A stretch of 64,000 nucleotides of DNA from an uncultured Prevotella sp. (GTDB lineage: Bacteria; Bacteroidota; Bacteroidia; Bacteroidales; Bacteroidaceae): NCBI GenBank assembly GCA_902798285.1, contig CADBVZ010000022.1, forward strand, positions 1-64,000, written 5' to 3'. The translations under genes and the position numbers were made by a program. The number at the start of each line of letters is the position of its first letter. Position 1 is the first letter of the stretch. This document shows positions 54,122 through 61,571 of this stretch, piece by piece. The notes beneath the pieces were generated by a model. The model did no database searches. It saw only the letters and a program-made list of their open reading frames with translations, and was not told the origin of the DNA.

Positions 54122-56647
54122 CTATGCCTCCAGTTTACCAAGACGCATAATGATTGAAGTCTGACTTCTTCCCATCTTTCGTGAGATATATTTGATATCC
54201 TTACCCTCATGATGAAGAGTCAGGAGGAATCGATCTTCAGCTTTCGTCCAAGTCTTGTTGGCATTAGGATGAAGGGTATAGTTATTCTCTGTCACTTTTT
54301 CTGGATTGAGGAATTCATCAACGAAAACAGAAGGGAAACGCTTATCATACATCACTATCGTCTTGACTTTTGCCCTTGTAATCGCCACATAAAATAGTCT
54401 ACGTTCTTCTCCAAATGGAAATTTGTCGCTCTTAGTTAAAACCACATCCAGAACGGGATCATCACTTATCTGTGAGGGGAAACCATACACATCTTTATTA
54501 CATTGGAGTATTATCACATAATCAGCTTCCAAACCTTTTGACTTATGAACAGTCAGGAACTCTATCTTCCTATTATTGATAATATAGAAGAACTTTTCAT
54601 TCTCCTTTACACTCTGATACATGAATGAAAGATAGTAATCATCAAAAGAGTATCTTCCTAGGAGGAAAATGGACTTGTCTTCTGGAATTTCAGCAATTAA
54701 CTGGCCAATAACACTGCAATAATCATTTCTATCGTAGCTGCAGAAAGCCAACTCAGTCTTTGTCTGTGCTTTAAAGGGATGGATGTTCTTAGTTATCTGT
54801 GCCTTATTTCTCTGAATAAACTTTGAAGATAATCCCACTAGTGGCTCACCAAACCTATATGTTGTTTCTATTTTGTTTATTTCTGTAGGACCAAAAAAAT
54901 CCGGGAAGCTATTAAATAACGCCATATCACTTCCAGAAAAGCGATAAATAGATTGCCAATCATCACCTACGCAATAGAGTTTGGCTGGAGGATTGCCCTC
55001 CCTCAGTGCCAAAAGAAACTTATATCTATCAACACTGATATCTTGGAACTCATCTACGATAATATACTCATATTGCATCGGATGATGTGTACTACAAAGT
55101 TCTGTCGCTTGAAGGATAGCATCAGTAAAATCTATCTGACCTCTTTTCTTTAACTCGTCTATATAGAGAGTATATACTGGCAGAAAAATATTATTGATAA
55201 TGAATAAGCTACGTTTATCTTCTATCCTATTAAGGATTGTATTCAGAGATTTACAACTTGACTTTAGCAAAGTGATAAAAGTGACAACCAACCGAATAAA
55301 AGCTTTCTCCTTTTTACTTCCTTCGGGAATAATCATATCGTAAAGTTCTTCGGCATCTATTTCATGATATGGTATCCTATTCTCATCAAACATTCTTTTT
55401 AGACTCTCCTTTATATCTGTATAGTAGAAATCTGCGCTTGTGGTAGTGAGCAGTTTGGTAACAAATTTATCATGCACAGCCTTCTTCCACGTTATACCAT
55501 CGCCATACAACTTATTAGCTTCTTCGTAAGAGATGCCCTTCTCCTTAGCAAACCATACAGGGACCAACCCGTGTTCATCAACACCGAAGTGTTCAAGATA
55601 AACCCTCTTGTATATACCATGATCATCATAATAGATCGAAAAGTCGGGCTTATACTGCGAATGAGTTTCATCTGAAACTTTATGTTCATATGGTTCCTCA
55701 TAGCGGAACTTAATACCCAAAGAAGACAAAGCAAAACATAACTTTTGTTCTTGCTGACTCCTTACATAGATGGAATTCCCATCCATATCAGGGAACATTG
55801 CCTTTATTGTTGTTGCTTTCTGAGCAAGAAGTTCTTGCCTACGTTCATTTTTCTTTCTCTCCCACTCAGTTTCGTCTATTTGGTAATCCACAAAGTATTC
55901 AAGGACACTCTCACGGAAATTCGAATCATTCAGGAGTTTTCGGTAAATGTTCACAAAAATAGAATCAGTATTCTCACATATCGATGGCTTTTGTCCTGTA
56001 ACATTTCCAATAAGATCAAGCGCCAATTTATGAAAAGTATATCCCCGAAGCTGTGGTATACCCATTCTATCCGTTAGTTCTGCTGCAGCCTTATTCGTGT
56101 AGCTTATAAGCAATATCTTCTCTGGGTTAACCTTTAGTTTCTCTGTCAGATATTTAACCTTTCCTACAATCGAGGATGTTTTACCACTACCAGCACTGCT
56201 AACTACAAGGCAGTTGTTTTCTTCTGAAACAATAGACCGTCTCTGCTGTCCATCAAGTGGGTAAGTTAGGCATGTGTCAAAGAATACCTTGTTGTTTTCG
56301 AGTCTATCTTTTATGACATTGTCGTTATGTCGTTTTACCAGATTATGTATTGATTCATAATCAGTTATCAACTTCTCTAGTTTGTCAGAAGGTGTTATCT
56401 GGAATAATTCCAGTCTTCGTTTCAACGAACATGCTTCATTGAAAGCGTTAGTAAAACGTTCTACGAACGCCGTTTCATCGGTTCCTGAGACAAAGCATTC
56501 TTGATATATCCCATTTAGGGCGGTCTCTATGTCATCAATATCATCGTCAAAGTCTACCGACACTTTCTTGAGTCGGTTTCTCATTGAAAAGAAGATAACA
56601 CATCCAACAACAAGTAGGACAGAGGCGATAATAATACAGATCATCAT
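54122..56647 (-). CDS. Composite UvrD-like helicase: membrane anchor, nuclease-like insert, Myb/SANT-like C terminus
   Basis: 841 aa SF1 helicase. Q-motif LDGQQRRSI (131-138), Walker A VVSSAGSGKTSSI (148-160), DEFQD (532-536), LTVHKSKGLEADYVIIL, and RRLFYVAITRAK. Three extras: an N-terminal membrane helix (ICIIIASVLLVVGCVIFF, 3-20); between helicase motifs, a PD-(D/E)XK-like segment with Glu300 (SQQEQKLC), Asp335 (YKPDF) and Glu352 (YLEHFG); and a C-terminal Myb/SANT or helix-turn-helix-like segment from about 790 (TWTKAEDRFLLTLHHEGKDIKYISRKMGRSQTSI). The insert resembles that of helicase IV-like proteins. The gene follows the LysM/TonB-C gene by 22 bp. Confidence 0.85.
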   Translation of the reverse strand: MMICIIIASVLLVVGCVIFFSMRNRLKKVSVDFDDDIDDIETALNGIYQECFVSGTDETAFVERFTNAFNEACSLKRRLELFQITPSDKLEKLITDYESIHNLVKRHNDNVIKDRLENNKVFFDTCLTYPLDGQQRRSIVSEENNCLVVSSAGSGKTSSIVGKVKYLTEKLKVNPEKILLISYTNKAAAELTDRMGIPQLRGYTFHKLALDLIGNVTGQKPSICENTDSIFVNIYRKLLNDSNFRESVLEYFVDYQIDETEWERKKNERRQELLAQKATTIKAMFPDMDGNSIYVRSQQEQKLCFALSSLGIKFRYEEPYEHKVSDETHSQYKPDFSIYYDDHGIYKRVYLEHFGVDEHGLVPVWFAKEKGISYEEANKLYGDGITWKKAVHDKFVTKLLTTTSADFYYTDIKESLKRMFDENRIPYHEIDAEELYDMIIPEGSKKEKAFIRLVVTFITLLKSSCKSLNTILNRIEDKRSLFIINNIFLPVYTLYIDELKKRGQIDFTDAILQATELCSTHHPMQYEYIIVDEFQDISVDRYKFLLALREGNPPAKLYCVGDDWQSIYRFSGSDMALFNSFPDFFGPTEINKIETTYRFGEPLVGLSSKFIQRNKAQITKNIHPFKAQTKTELAFCSYDRNDYCSVIGQLIAEIPEDKSIFLLGRYSFDDYYLSFMYQSVKENEKFFYIINNRKIEFLTVHKSKGLEADYVIILQCNKDVYGFPSQISDDPVLDVVLTKSDKFPFGEERRLFYVAITRAKVKTIVMYDKRFPSVFVDEFLNPEKVTENNYTLHPNANKTWTKAEDRFLLTLHHEGKDIKYISRKMGRSQTSIIMRLGKLEA

Positions 56648-56669
56648 TAGTCAAATGCATTAATATCGC

Positions 56670-58046
56670 TTATTGCAACCTAAATGTAACAGGTACTGTA
56701 TACTTTACTCTCACAAGTATACCATTTTGTTTGCCAGGAATCCATTTAGGCATAGAGCCAACAACACGGACAGCCTCTTTATCCAAAGAAGGATCGACGC
56801 TCTTTATTACTTTTATATCAGATATTGAACCATCAGGCTCAACAACGTAAGAACATAATACCCTACCTTGAACGCCATTTTCTTCTGCGACAACAGGATA
56901 TTGCACATTTCTAGAAATATACTCAAACAAGGCAGACGGACCACCGGGGAACTGTGGCATCTCTTCAACAACATCATATATCTTATTTAGATCAACGTCC
57001 TTGATGCCTTCTCCGTTTGAAAAACGAGGCGCTTCTTCAATCTTTGATGATTCAGAAATGTCTTCCCCAATTTTATCACTTGAAGAATTCCTTGGTTGAT
57101 TAACTTTCAAAATTTGGCCTGGCGTTAGCCGAACGTTCTTTCCAATACGATTGAGTTTACATATTTCTTCTACTGTTGTATTACACTTTCGTGCGATAGA
57201 AGGAAGCGTATCGTCTTTTTTCACTTTATATAGGTGTAAACCCTCATTCTTCCGATAATTACTTGAATCATCATTCTTATTATCTCCTTTATTAGAAGAT
57301 ATCATATTCTCATATTTCGCCCAATCTATTTGCTCCAATGGCAGTTCGGCAATCGTTATACCATATGTGTATGCTCCTTTGTTTGTATAAGTAACCTTAT
57401 AAGTTTTTGTCGGCTCTTTCAATTTGTTTCCATAAGTCAACTTGAAGGAAAGGTTACCTAACCTTTCGCATTTCAATAAATTATCAAAATCGTTCTTGTG
57501 ATCTTTTTCAAGTTGTTCAAGAAATAATGCTCCAGGCTCACTATAGCCATAAAAATCTTGGGGGAGGATTCTAAGTTGTTTCTTTACATAATTCTGGGCC
57601 TTGGCGTTCTCTTTGCTGAAATTATATTTATTATTTTTATAATCCTTAATATAGACATAGCGTAATAACTCAAATTCCACATTCTCAAAATTGTTTTCCT
57701 CCACCCTAACAATGGCATACGATTTATTATACACATTATCTCCTACAACTGTGTACTGGGGATGATTAACATATTTTCTGTAACTTATTCTATGGGGATA
57801 CGAATCATCGTGAAATGTATATTCTTCATTATATATCCATTCCCATCCACTTTTATCATCAACAATAATGGTGTTTCCTTTTTTATAGACCTTTTCTGGC
57901 TGTTCCTTGTCATTATACGACTTCTTCAAGGAAATCGAATCTATATATTTCATTTTTCTGTCAATAGGAGCCTGACGAGATATCATATCTTGTCCGTAAC
58001 CTCTGACAAGAAGCATCAAGAAGAATAGCAAAAATAGTTTCCTCAT
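56670..58046 (-). CDS. Exported protein with LysM and TonB C-terminal domains
   Basis: 458 aa from the ATG at 58046 (MRKLFLLFFLMLLVRGYGQ, a signal peptide); an upstream ATG at 58085 overlaps the lipoprotein gene. The N-terminal half (about 30-255) is unrecognised. A LysM domain follows (LHLYKVKKDDTLPSIARKCNTTVEEICKLNRIGKNVRLTPGQILKV), then a TonB C-terminal domain (FPGGPSALFEYISRNVQYPVVAEENGVQGRVLCSYVVEPDGSISDIKVIKSVDPSLDKEAVRVVGSMPKWIPGKQNG). The combination suggests peptidoglycan binding with an energy-transducing or scaffold role in the periplasm. It lacks the N-terminal helix of a true TonB. Confidence 0.8.
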   Translation of the reverse strand: MRKLFLLFFLMLLVRGYGQDMISRQAPIDRKMKYIDSISLKKSYNDKEQPEKVYKKGNTIIVDDKSGWEWIYNEEYTFHDDSYPHRISYRKYVNHPQYTVVGDNVYNKSYAIVRVEENNFENVEFELLRYVYIKDYKNNKYNFSKENAKAQNYVKKQLRILPQDFYGYSEPGALFLEQLEKDHKNDFDNLLKCERLGNLSFKLTYGNKLKEPTKTYKVTYTNKGAYTYGITIAELPLEQIDWAKYENMISSNKGDNKNDDSSNYRKNEGLHLYKVKKDDTLPSIARKCNTTVEEICKLNRIGKNVRLTPGQILKVNQPRNSSSDKIGEDISESSKIEEAPRFSNGEGIKDVDLNKIYDVVEEMPQFPGGPSALFEYISRNVQYPVVAEENGVQGRVLCSYVVEPDGSISDIKVIKSVDPSLDKEAVRVVGSMPKWIPGKQNGILVRVKYTVPVTFRLQ

Positions 58047-58071
58047 ATTTCTCGAAAAAAACTTATTTGAT

Positions 58072-58677
58072 TTACAACTCATCACTTACTTCTGACTCAG
58101 ATTCTTCATCATAATATGTTAATGAGATTCCCTGAAGTATTTTCTTGCTAATACTTTCATATCTATAACATGCCACAGTAACTACACGGCGAGGGAAAGA
58201 CTTTGTATAGCCAGAAGACAACTTATATGTTGTGGTGTCTTGTGGTTCTCTTTCCATCATATTATATTTAGCAGAAACCGCTTTCAATATATTATCATAG
58301 TTTTCTATAGCAGCGGCTTTATCCTCACTATAATTCATAAAATTAATCCCATAGAACTTACCATTTGACATATAAACATCCAACATCTCCCATTGCATAT
58401 TACCAAAAGTATAAAATCTGCCATGCTTGTTATAAAAATGCAATAAAGCATTCGAACTAGTCACATCGTTAAAAACAAGATCGTGAGCTTTAAAATTCTT
58501 GATAACCTCTTCTTTACTAGCACCAAAGGGCGTATCAAAGAATACACCTTGTATTTTATCATTAAAGATGGTGTCTCTGGTTTCTTGCTTTTCACCATTC
58601 ACATAAGTAGTCTTTTTATTGGAATTACAGGAAACCATACAAAGCGTAACCAGAATCAATAATATGTACTTCTCCAT
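58072..58677 (-). CDS. Lipoprotein of unknown function
   Basis: 201 aa. Signal peptide with a lipobox ending at Cys17 (LCMVSC). The mature part begins polar (NSNKKTTYVNGEKQET) and then forms a mixed fold (IQGVFFDTPFGASKEEVIKNF; WEMLDVYMSNGKFYGINFMNYSED). Family not recognised. First gene of a probable run with the LysM/TonB-C gene (25-bp gap to its chosen start) and the helicase. Preceded by a full consensus promoter. Confidence 0.7.
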   Translation of the reverse strand: MEKYILLILVTLCMVSCNSNKKTTYVNGEKQETRDTIFNDKIQGVFFDTPFGASKEEVIKNFKAHDLVFNDVTSSNALLHFYNKHGRFYTFGNMQWEMLDVYMSNGKFYGINFMNYSEDKAAAIENYDNILKAVSAKYNMMEREPQDTTTYKLSSGYTKSFPRRVVTVACYRYESISKKILQGISLTYYDEESESEVSDEL

Positions 58678-58709
58678 TTCAAGATTGTTTTAAGTTCTTA
58701 ATCTGATTG

Positions 58710-58741
58710 CAAAGATATATAAAAGATATTAGAGTTCCAAA
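58710..58741 (-). promoter_or_regulatory. Promoter of the lipoprotein-LysM/TonB-helicase run
   Basis: On the - strand: TTTG (58738-58741), 20-bp spacer, TATCTTTG (58710-58717), 33 bp before the lipoprotein start. Confidence 0.85.
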
Positions 58742-58758
58742 TTATTCGCCTAAAATCT

Positions 58759-58890
58759 TTATTTTTCGACAGTGGCATCTGTAAAATCAGGCATATTCTT
58801 GTATTCCTCAAATAATTCTATTGGAATAGCGTAGACATTACATCTTTTTAAACTATTGTTCTCGTCGATCACAATCCAAACTTTTTCCAC
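58759..58890 (-). pseudogene. 3'-end fragment duplicate of the 59955-61127 gene (direct repeat copy A)
   Basis: From a possible GTG at 58890 to a stop at 58759-58761 the frame encodes about 43 aa. It matches the C terminus of the 59955-61127 protein (VWIVIDENNSLKRCNVYAIPIELFEEYKNMPD) but ends FTDATVEK instead of YT. A stop codon lies just upstream in frame, so the rest of the gene is missing. Bases 58785-58887 match 59963-60065 at 100 of 103 positions. Read as a truncated copy; translation as a tiny peptide is possible but unsupported. Confidence 0.75.
58785..58887. repeat. 103-bp direct repeat, copy A
   Basis: Identical to 59963-60065 except at three positions (gtagac/gtaaac, gtcgat/gtctat, ccaaac/ccatac). 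The two copies have the same orientation and bound a segment with the nuclease and small RNA genes. Confidence 0.95.
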
Positions 58891-58961
58891 ATTTTTTCAC
58901 TTTCCGGGTTGTAATTTGTGAAAAACATGCCGACAAGTAACAATATCTGCGAGAAATGTTG

Positions 58962-58969
58962 TACCTTTG
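58962..58969 (+). promoter_or_regulatory. -7 box of the CdiA-CT-like nuclease gene
   Basis: TACCTTTG, 24 bp before the ATG at 58994. No TTTG at the standard -33 position. Confidence 0.5.
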
Positions 58970-58993
58970 CACTTTGGTTATCAACCATGACTT

Positions 58994-59608
58994 ATGATAG
59001 AAGAAATAGAAACTGAAACCGAAATACTTGAAGAGGGGCTGGGCTTGATAGTGGCTGAGCCCCAGGTTAGGGATATTTTATCTGAGTTGGAAGAACTGCA
59101 CATGCGTCGCGGTTCTCATTTCATCTGGCAATTGAAGGTAATTGCAAGCCATCCTTCTTTCTCTCCTGTAGAAAACGAAACCAACATTTTCAGCACTGGT
59201 GGCGAAAGCGGTGAAGACTATGAGAATCTGCTCAATGCAGCTCGCAAAGCCGTAGAACATGGATATCGCGTTTTCATTCTTCCTAACCCACAGGGCATCA
59301 GAACGGCTGATTTCATCTTCGAGCGTAAAGGCGTGTATAAGTTGTTTGACCTGAAGACCATATCAGGGAAAAACTCCGTTGGTAACAGATTGAGAGAATC
59401 GATAGGACAAACGAATCGCGTATTGATTAACATGACCGTTGACTATAATCCCCGCCAACTCGCTATTAGCATCAGACAATATTTCGAGAAGAACAGCGAG
59501 GCTTTAGAAGTAATGATTATCAAAGGCGGGAAAATGATTTCCGTTATTCGTGAGGATGTGATGGGTGCCTCATTTATTAAGTACTTCATGATGAAGTATA
59601 CAAAATAA
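58994..59608 (+). CDS. Solo CdiA C-terminal-type nuclease domain protein
   Basis: 204 aa. The C-terminal half resembles the CdiA-CT tRNA-nuclease domain family (PD-(D/E)XK-like): an upstream glutamate-rich helix (GGESGEDYENLLNAARKAVEHGYRVFILPN), then RTADFIFERKGVYKLFDLKTISG with Asp and the D-x-K catalytic pair, then a helix-strand end (VLINMTVDYNPRQLAISIRQYF; EVMIIKGGKMISVI). The acidic N terminus (MIEEIETETEILEEGLG) has no export signal, no pretoxin motif and no large delivery protein. It is therefore a stand-alone gene, either a toxin-derived element nuclease or a phage-type enzyme. No classical immunity gene follows; the next unit is a convergent small RNA. Confidence 0.7.
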   Translation: MIEEIETETEILEEGLGLIVAEPQVRDILSELEELHMRRGSHFIWQLKVIASHPSFSPVENETNIFSTGGESGEDYENLLNAARKAVEHGYRVFILPNPQGIRTADFIFERKGVYKLFDLKTISGKNSVGNRLRESIGQTNRVLINMTVDYNPRQLAISIRQYFEKNSEALEVMIIKGGKMISVIREDVMGASFIKYFMMKYTK

Positions 59609-59735
59609 AAAAGCCACCCGCGCTCGGCCTGCAAGGACGCTTGCCTAAGCAAGAAGGTGACTTTAAATGGGCAGTATCGATAAAGCCTTACCCCACGCGG
59701 GATTCTACCCGGATAGTCAAAAGTGAACTTCTGAC
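59606..59735 (-). ncRNA. Small RNA gene convergent to the nuclease gene (about 130 nt)
   Basis: A full consensus promoter (59740-59771), several hairpins and a terminator delimit the gene on the - strand. The 5' hairpin GTCAGAAG-ttca-CTTTTGAC spans 59735-59716, the second CGGG-tagaat-CCCG spans 59711-59698, and CTTGC-ttag-GCAAG spans 59653-59640. The 3' stem AGTCACC (59662-59656) with GGTGGCT (59618-59612) is followed by a T-run (TTTTTTATTTT). The frame across it also crosses the promoter and looks non-coding. Its 3' end touches the stop codon of the nuclease gene. Family unknown. Function, including an antitoxin-like role, is inference. Confidence 0.75.
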
Positions 59736-59739
59736 GGTG

Positions 59740-59771
59740 CAAAGATAATAAGAAATTCAATACCTTCCAAA
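59740..59771 (-). promoter_or_regulatory. Promoter of the 59.7-kb small RNA
   Basis: On the - strand: TTTG (59768-59771), 20-bp spacer, TATCTTTG (59740-59747). Full consensus match. Confidence 0.85.
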
Positions 59772-59954
59772 CTTTTCGCCAATTATTTGCAGTTATTTAA
59801 TTTTTAACGTCATATTAATGCTGATGAATCTTGGCAATCTGAGCCTGCTTCTGCTCCCGCGAGCAAGGATGCAAATGCGATCGGGCCTTCAGTGCCATTT
59901 AGCATTTCATGCCTTTGATAAATTAAGAGGATTAGGAGTCAGTTATTTTATCCA

Positions 59955-61127
59955 TTAAGTATAATCAGGCATATTCTTGTATTCCTCAAATAATTCTATT
60001 GGAATAGCGTAAACATTACATCTTTTTAAACTATTGTTCTCGTCTATCACAATCCATACTTTTTCATGCCGCGCTCTCGAGTCTTGAGGTTCATGTGCAA
60101 GTGAATCTGCGGTATAGATCTGTTTATCGACATCACAATCATTATAATTCAGTAAATTAATAAAACGCAAGTCAGGGAAAAACTTCGATATATAGACGGC
60201 AATATTGTAAGTGATACAGAGCGTAAAACACTGATTATAGAATATGAGATTGGGGTATTTAGTCCTAAAAACGCAATGTTGCTCGAAGGTTAAGGCTTTG
60301 AGTTGCATATTACTCCTATCCAAATAATAATGCTGGCCTACTTCTAATTTGTTTTCAGGAAACAATTTTCTTGATTTCTTTCCATAAAAAAGATGCATCA
60401 TCCGCTCGTAATTAGTTCCATCATAGCATATCACTATGATACCATATGGATCATCTATTCGATAATGTTCATACTCCATATAGTCAAAACCATTAAATCT
60501 TAAAGCCAAATACAAACAACGTTCTTTATCACCACTAATCTTATACGGATATTTAATCTTATCTTGTATTTTACATTTTCTATTAATATGCAAATTAATT
60601 ATTTTCTGTATACTTAAAAGATTAACATCACCAATTTCTGATAATTTATTTAGTATATATTTTTCCGAAAAAGAACACATCTTATTGACGAGTTCATCAC
60701 AACTATAATTAGAGAGCATCCTTTTTTGATTGCTTATTGAGTGAAAAACCTCGACCGCTATGGGTTGCAATTGCAGTCCATTCCATTTTTGTGGCAGCAA
60801 ATGAGCTATTTGTATTTCATAAAAACGCATAAATGGCACCTGATGGAAACTAAACTGATAGTCTGGCACTTTGAAATATGCTATCCGTTCTTCCTTATCA
60901 TAATAGATATCAACCCCATCAATGGGATGATATAAAAGCCATAAGAATAAAATAGCAACATGCCCCTTGATATAACGATAAGTTGTTACCTCTTTGCCTA
61001 TAGGCTTTTTAATTGCAGCATTAAGTAGATTCAATGAAGCCACTAGGGTCATTACATCCTCCCGATTTTTTGGAGGGAATCTATATTCAACCACATCGGC
61101 TGCTAATAAAATATCATGTAGTTCCAT
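59955..61127 (-). CDS. Hypothetical protein (390 aa)
   Basis: Not recognised. MELHDILLAADVVEYRFPPKNREDVMTLV starts an aromatic-rich, AT-rich-encoded protein without signal peptide or convincing membrane helix. Notable features are repeated Tyr/Phe/His clusters (AHLLPQKWNGLQLQPIAVEVF; YYLDRSNMQLKAL) and a C-terminal region (VWIVIDENNSLKRCNVYAIPIELFEEYKNMPDYT) that is duplicated at 58759-58890. The base composition and unusual codon use compared with the core genes suggest acquired DNA. It has its own consensus promoter. It has no recognised partner apart from the flanking direct repeat. Confidence 0.65.
   Translation of the reverse strand: MELHDILLAADVVEYRFPPKNREDVMTLVASLNLLNAAIKKPIGKEVTTYRYIKGHVAILFLWLLYHPIDGVDIYYDKEERIAYFKVPDYQFSFHQVPFMRFYEIQIAHLLPQKWNGLQLQPIAVEVFHSISNQKRMLSNYSCDELVNKMCSFSEKYILNKLSEIGDVNLLSIQKIINLHINRKCKIQDKIKYPYKISGDKERCLYLALRFNGFDYMEYEHYRIDDPYGIIVICYDGTNYERMMHLFYGKKSRKLFPENKLEVGQHYYLDRSNMQLKALTFEQHCVFRTKYPNLIFYNQCFTLCITYNIAVYISKFFPDLRFINLLNYNDCDVDKQIYTADSLAHEPQDSRARHEKVWIVIDENNSLKRCNVYAIPIELFEEYKNMPDYT
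59963..60065. repeat. 103-bp direct repeat, copy B
   Basis: Lies inside the 3' end of the 59955-61127 gene. Partner of 58785-58887 (100/103 identical, same orientation). Confidence 0.95.
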
Positions 61128-61135
61128 ATTAAATG

Positions 61136-61167
61136 CAAAGATAAAGCAAATCAGTTAAAATAACAAA
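61136..61167 (-). promoter_or_regulatory. Promoter of the 390-aa gene
   Basis: On the - strand: TTTG (61164-61167), 20-bp spacer, TATCTTTG (61136-61143). Full match, 9 bp before the start codon, so the transcript is almost leaderless or the start is slightly downstream. Confidence 0.8.
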
Positions 61168-61189
61168 ACAATTTATATATTTGCTGTTT

Positions 61190-61222
61190 AACGCTAGGAC
61201 GCAGTGACGCTAGGACGCAGTG
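61190..61222. repeat. CGCTAGGA/CGCAGTGA octamer array (inverted copy)
   Basis: cgctagga cgcagtga cgctagga cgcagtga: four 8-bp units whose reverse complement matches the arrays at 61380-61411 and 47876-47907. Confidence 0.85.
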
Positions 61223-61379
61223 ACTTTTTGTTTTTTACCGTGGAGAAAAGTGACGGATGGATGAATGGATAGTTATTAATCATTGGACTAATAATTTATA
61301 TATTATATATATATTATAATATATATATAATATATAAATTTAATATAAGGTATTTTGTCGCAGTGTAGAAATGCAGAAG

Positions 61380-61411
61380 TCACTGCGTCACTGCGTCCTA
61401 GTGTCTCAGCG
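61380..61411. repeat. TCNNNGNG octamer array, copy 2
   Basis: tcactgcg tcactgcg tcctagtg tctcagcg in the long gap upstream of the HU gene. The gap 61128-61539 otherwise holds only the two octamer arrays and a TATATA-rich stretch (about 61296-61345); no gene is seen. Confidence 0.85.
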
Positions 61412-61539
61412 TGGTCGGAGAAAACCTCGGTTTTAAAAATTTTAAAAAGGGATTTTAGGCGGATTAGACCTCCCCTAACCCCTCCTGAACTAAGACGGAA
61501 AATATTTTTCATATATTCTAAAAAATTATTGCGAAAATA

Positions 61540-61571
61540 TTTGGTAGTTTCAGAAAAATGTTGTACCTTTG
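61540..61571 (+). promoter_or_regulatory. Promoter of the HU-smalltalk operon
   Basis: TTTG (61540-61543), 20-bp spacer, TACCTTTG (61564-61571). Full consensus match, 214 bp upstream of the HU start codon. Confidence 0.9.

Noticed and set aside
54094-54210. N-terminal extension of the small membrane protein (start at 54210)
   Set aside because: It would overlap the 3' end of the helicase gene in another frame and adds a basic, unstructured stretch before a good internal start at 54093.
58759-58890. Functional small gene or immunity gene for the nuclease
   Set aside because: The frame is a near-exact copy of the 3' end of a neighbouring gene, lacks its own promoter and an ATG, and points away from the nuclease gene. 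A truncated duplicate is simpler.
59443-59760. 105-codon - strand frame across the nuclease gene's end and the small RNA
   Set aside because: It spans the small RNA's promoter box, hairpins and terminator and runs antisense into the nuclease gene. A structured RNA explains the region better.
58785-60065. Insertion sequence flanked by target duplications
   Set aside because: The repeats are 103 bp and coding-derived, far longer than IS target duplications, and no transposase or terminal inverted repeats are present.
61190-61411. CRISPR-like short direct repeats
   Set aside because: Units are 8 bp, contiguous and without unique spacers; no cas genes nearby. They are tandem arrays, not CRISPR.
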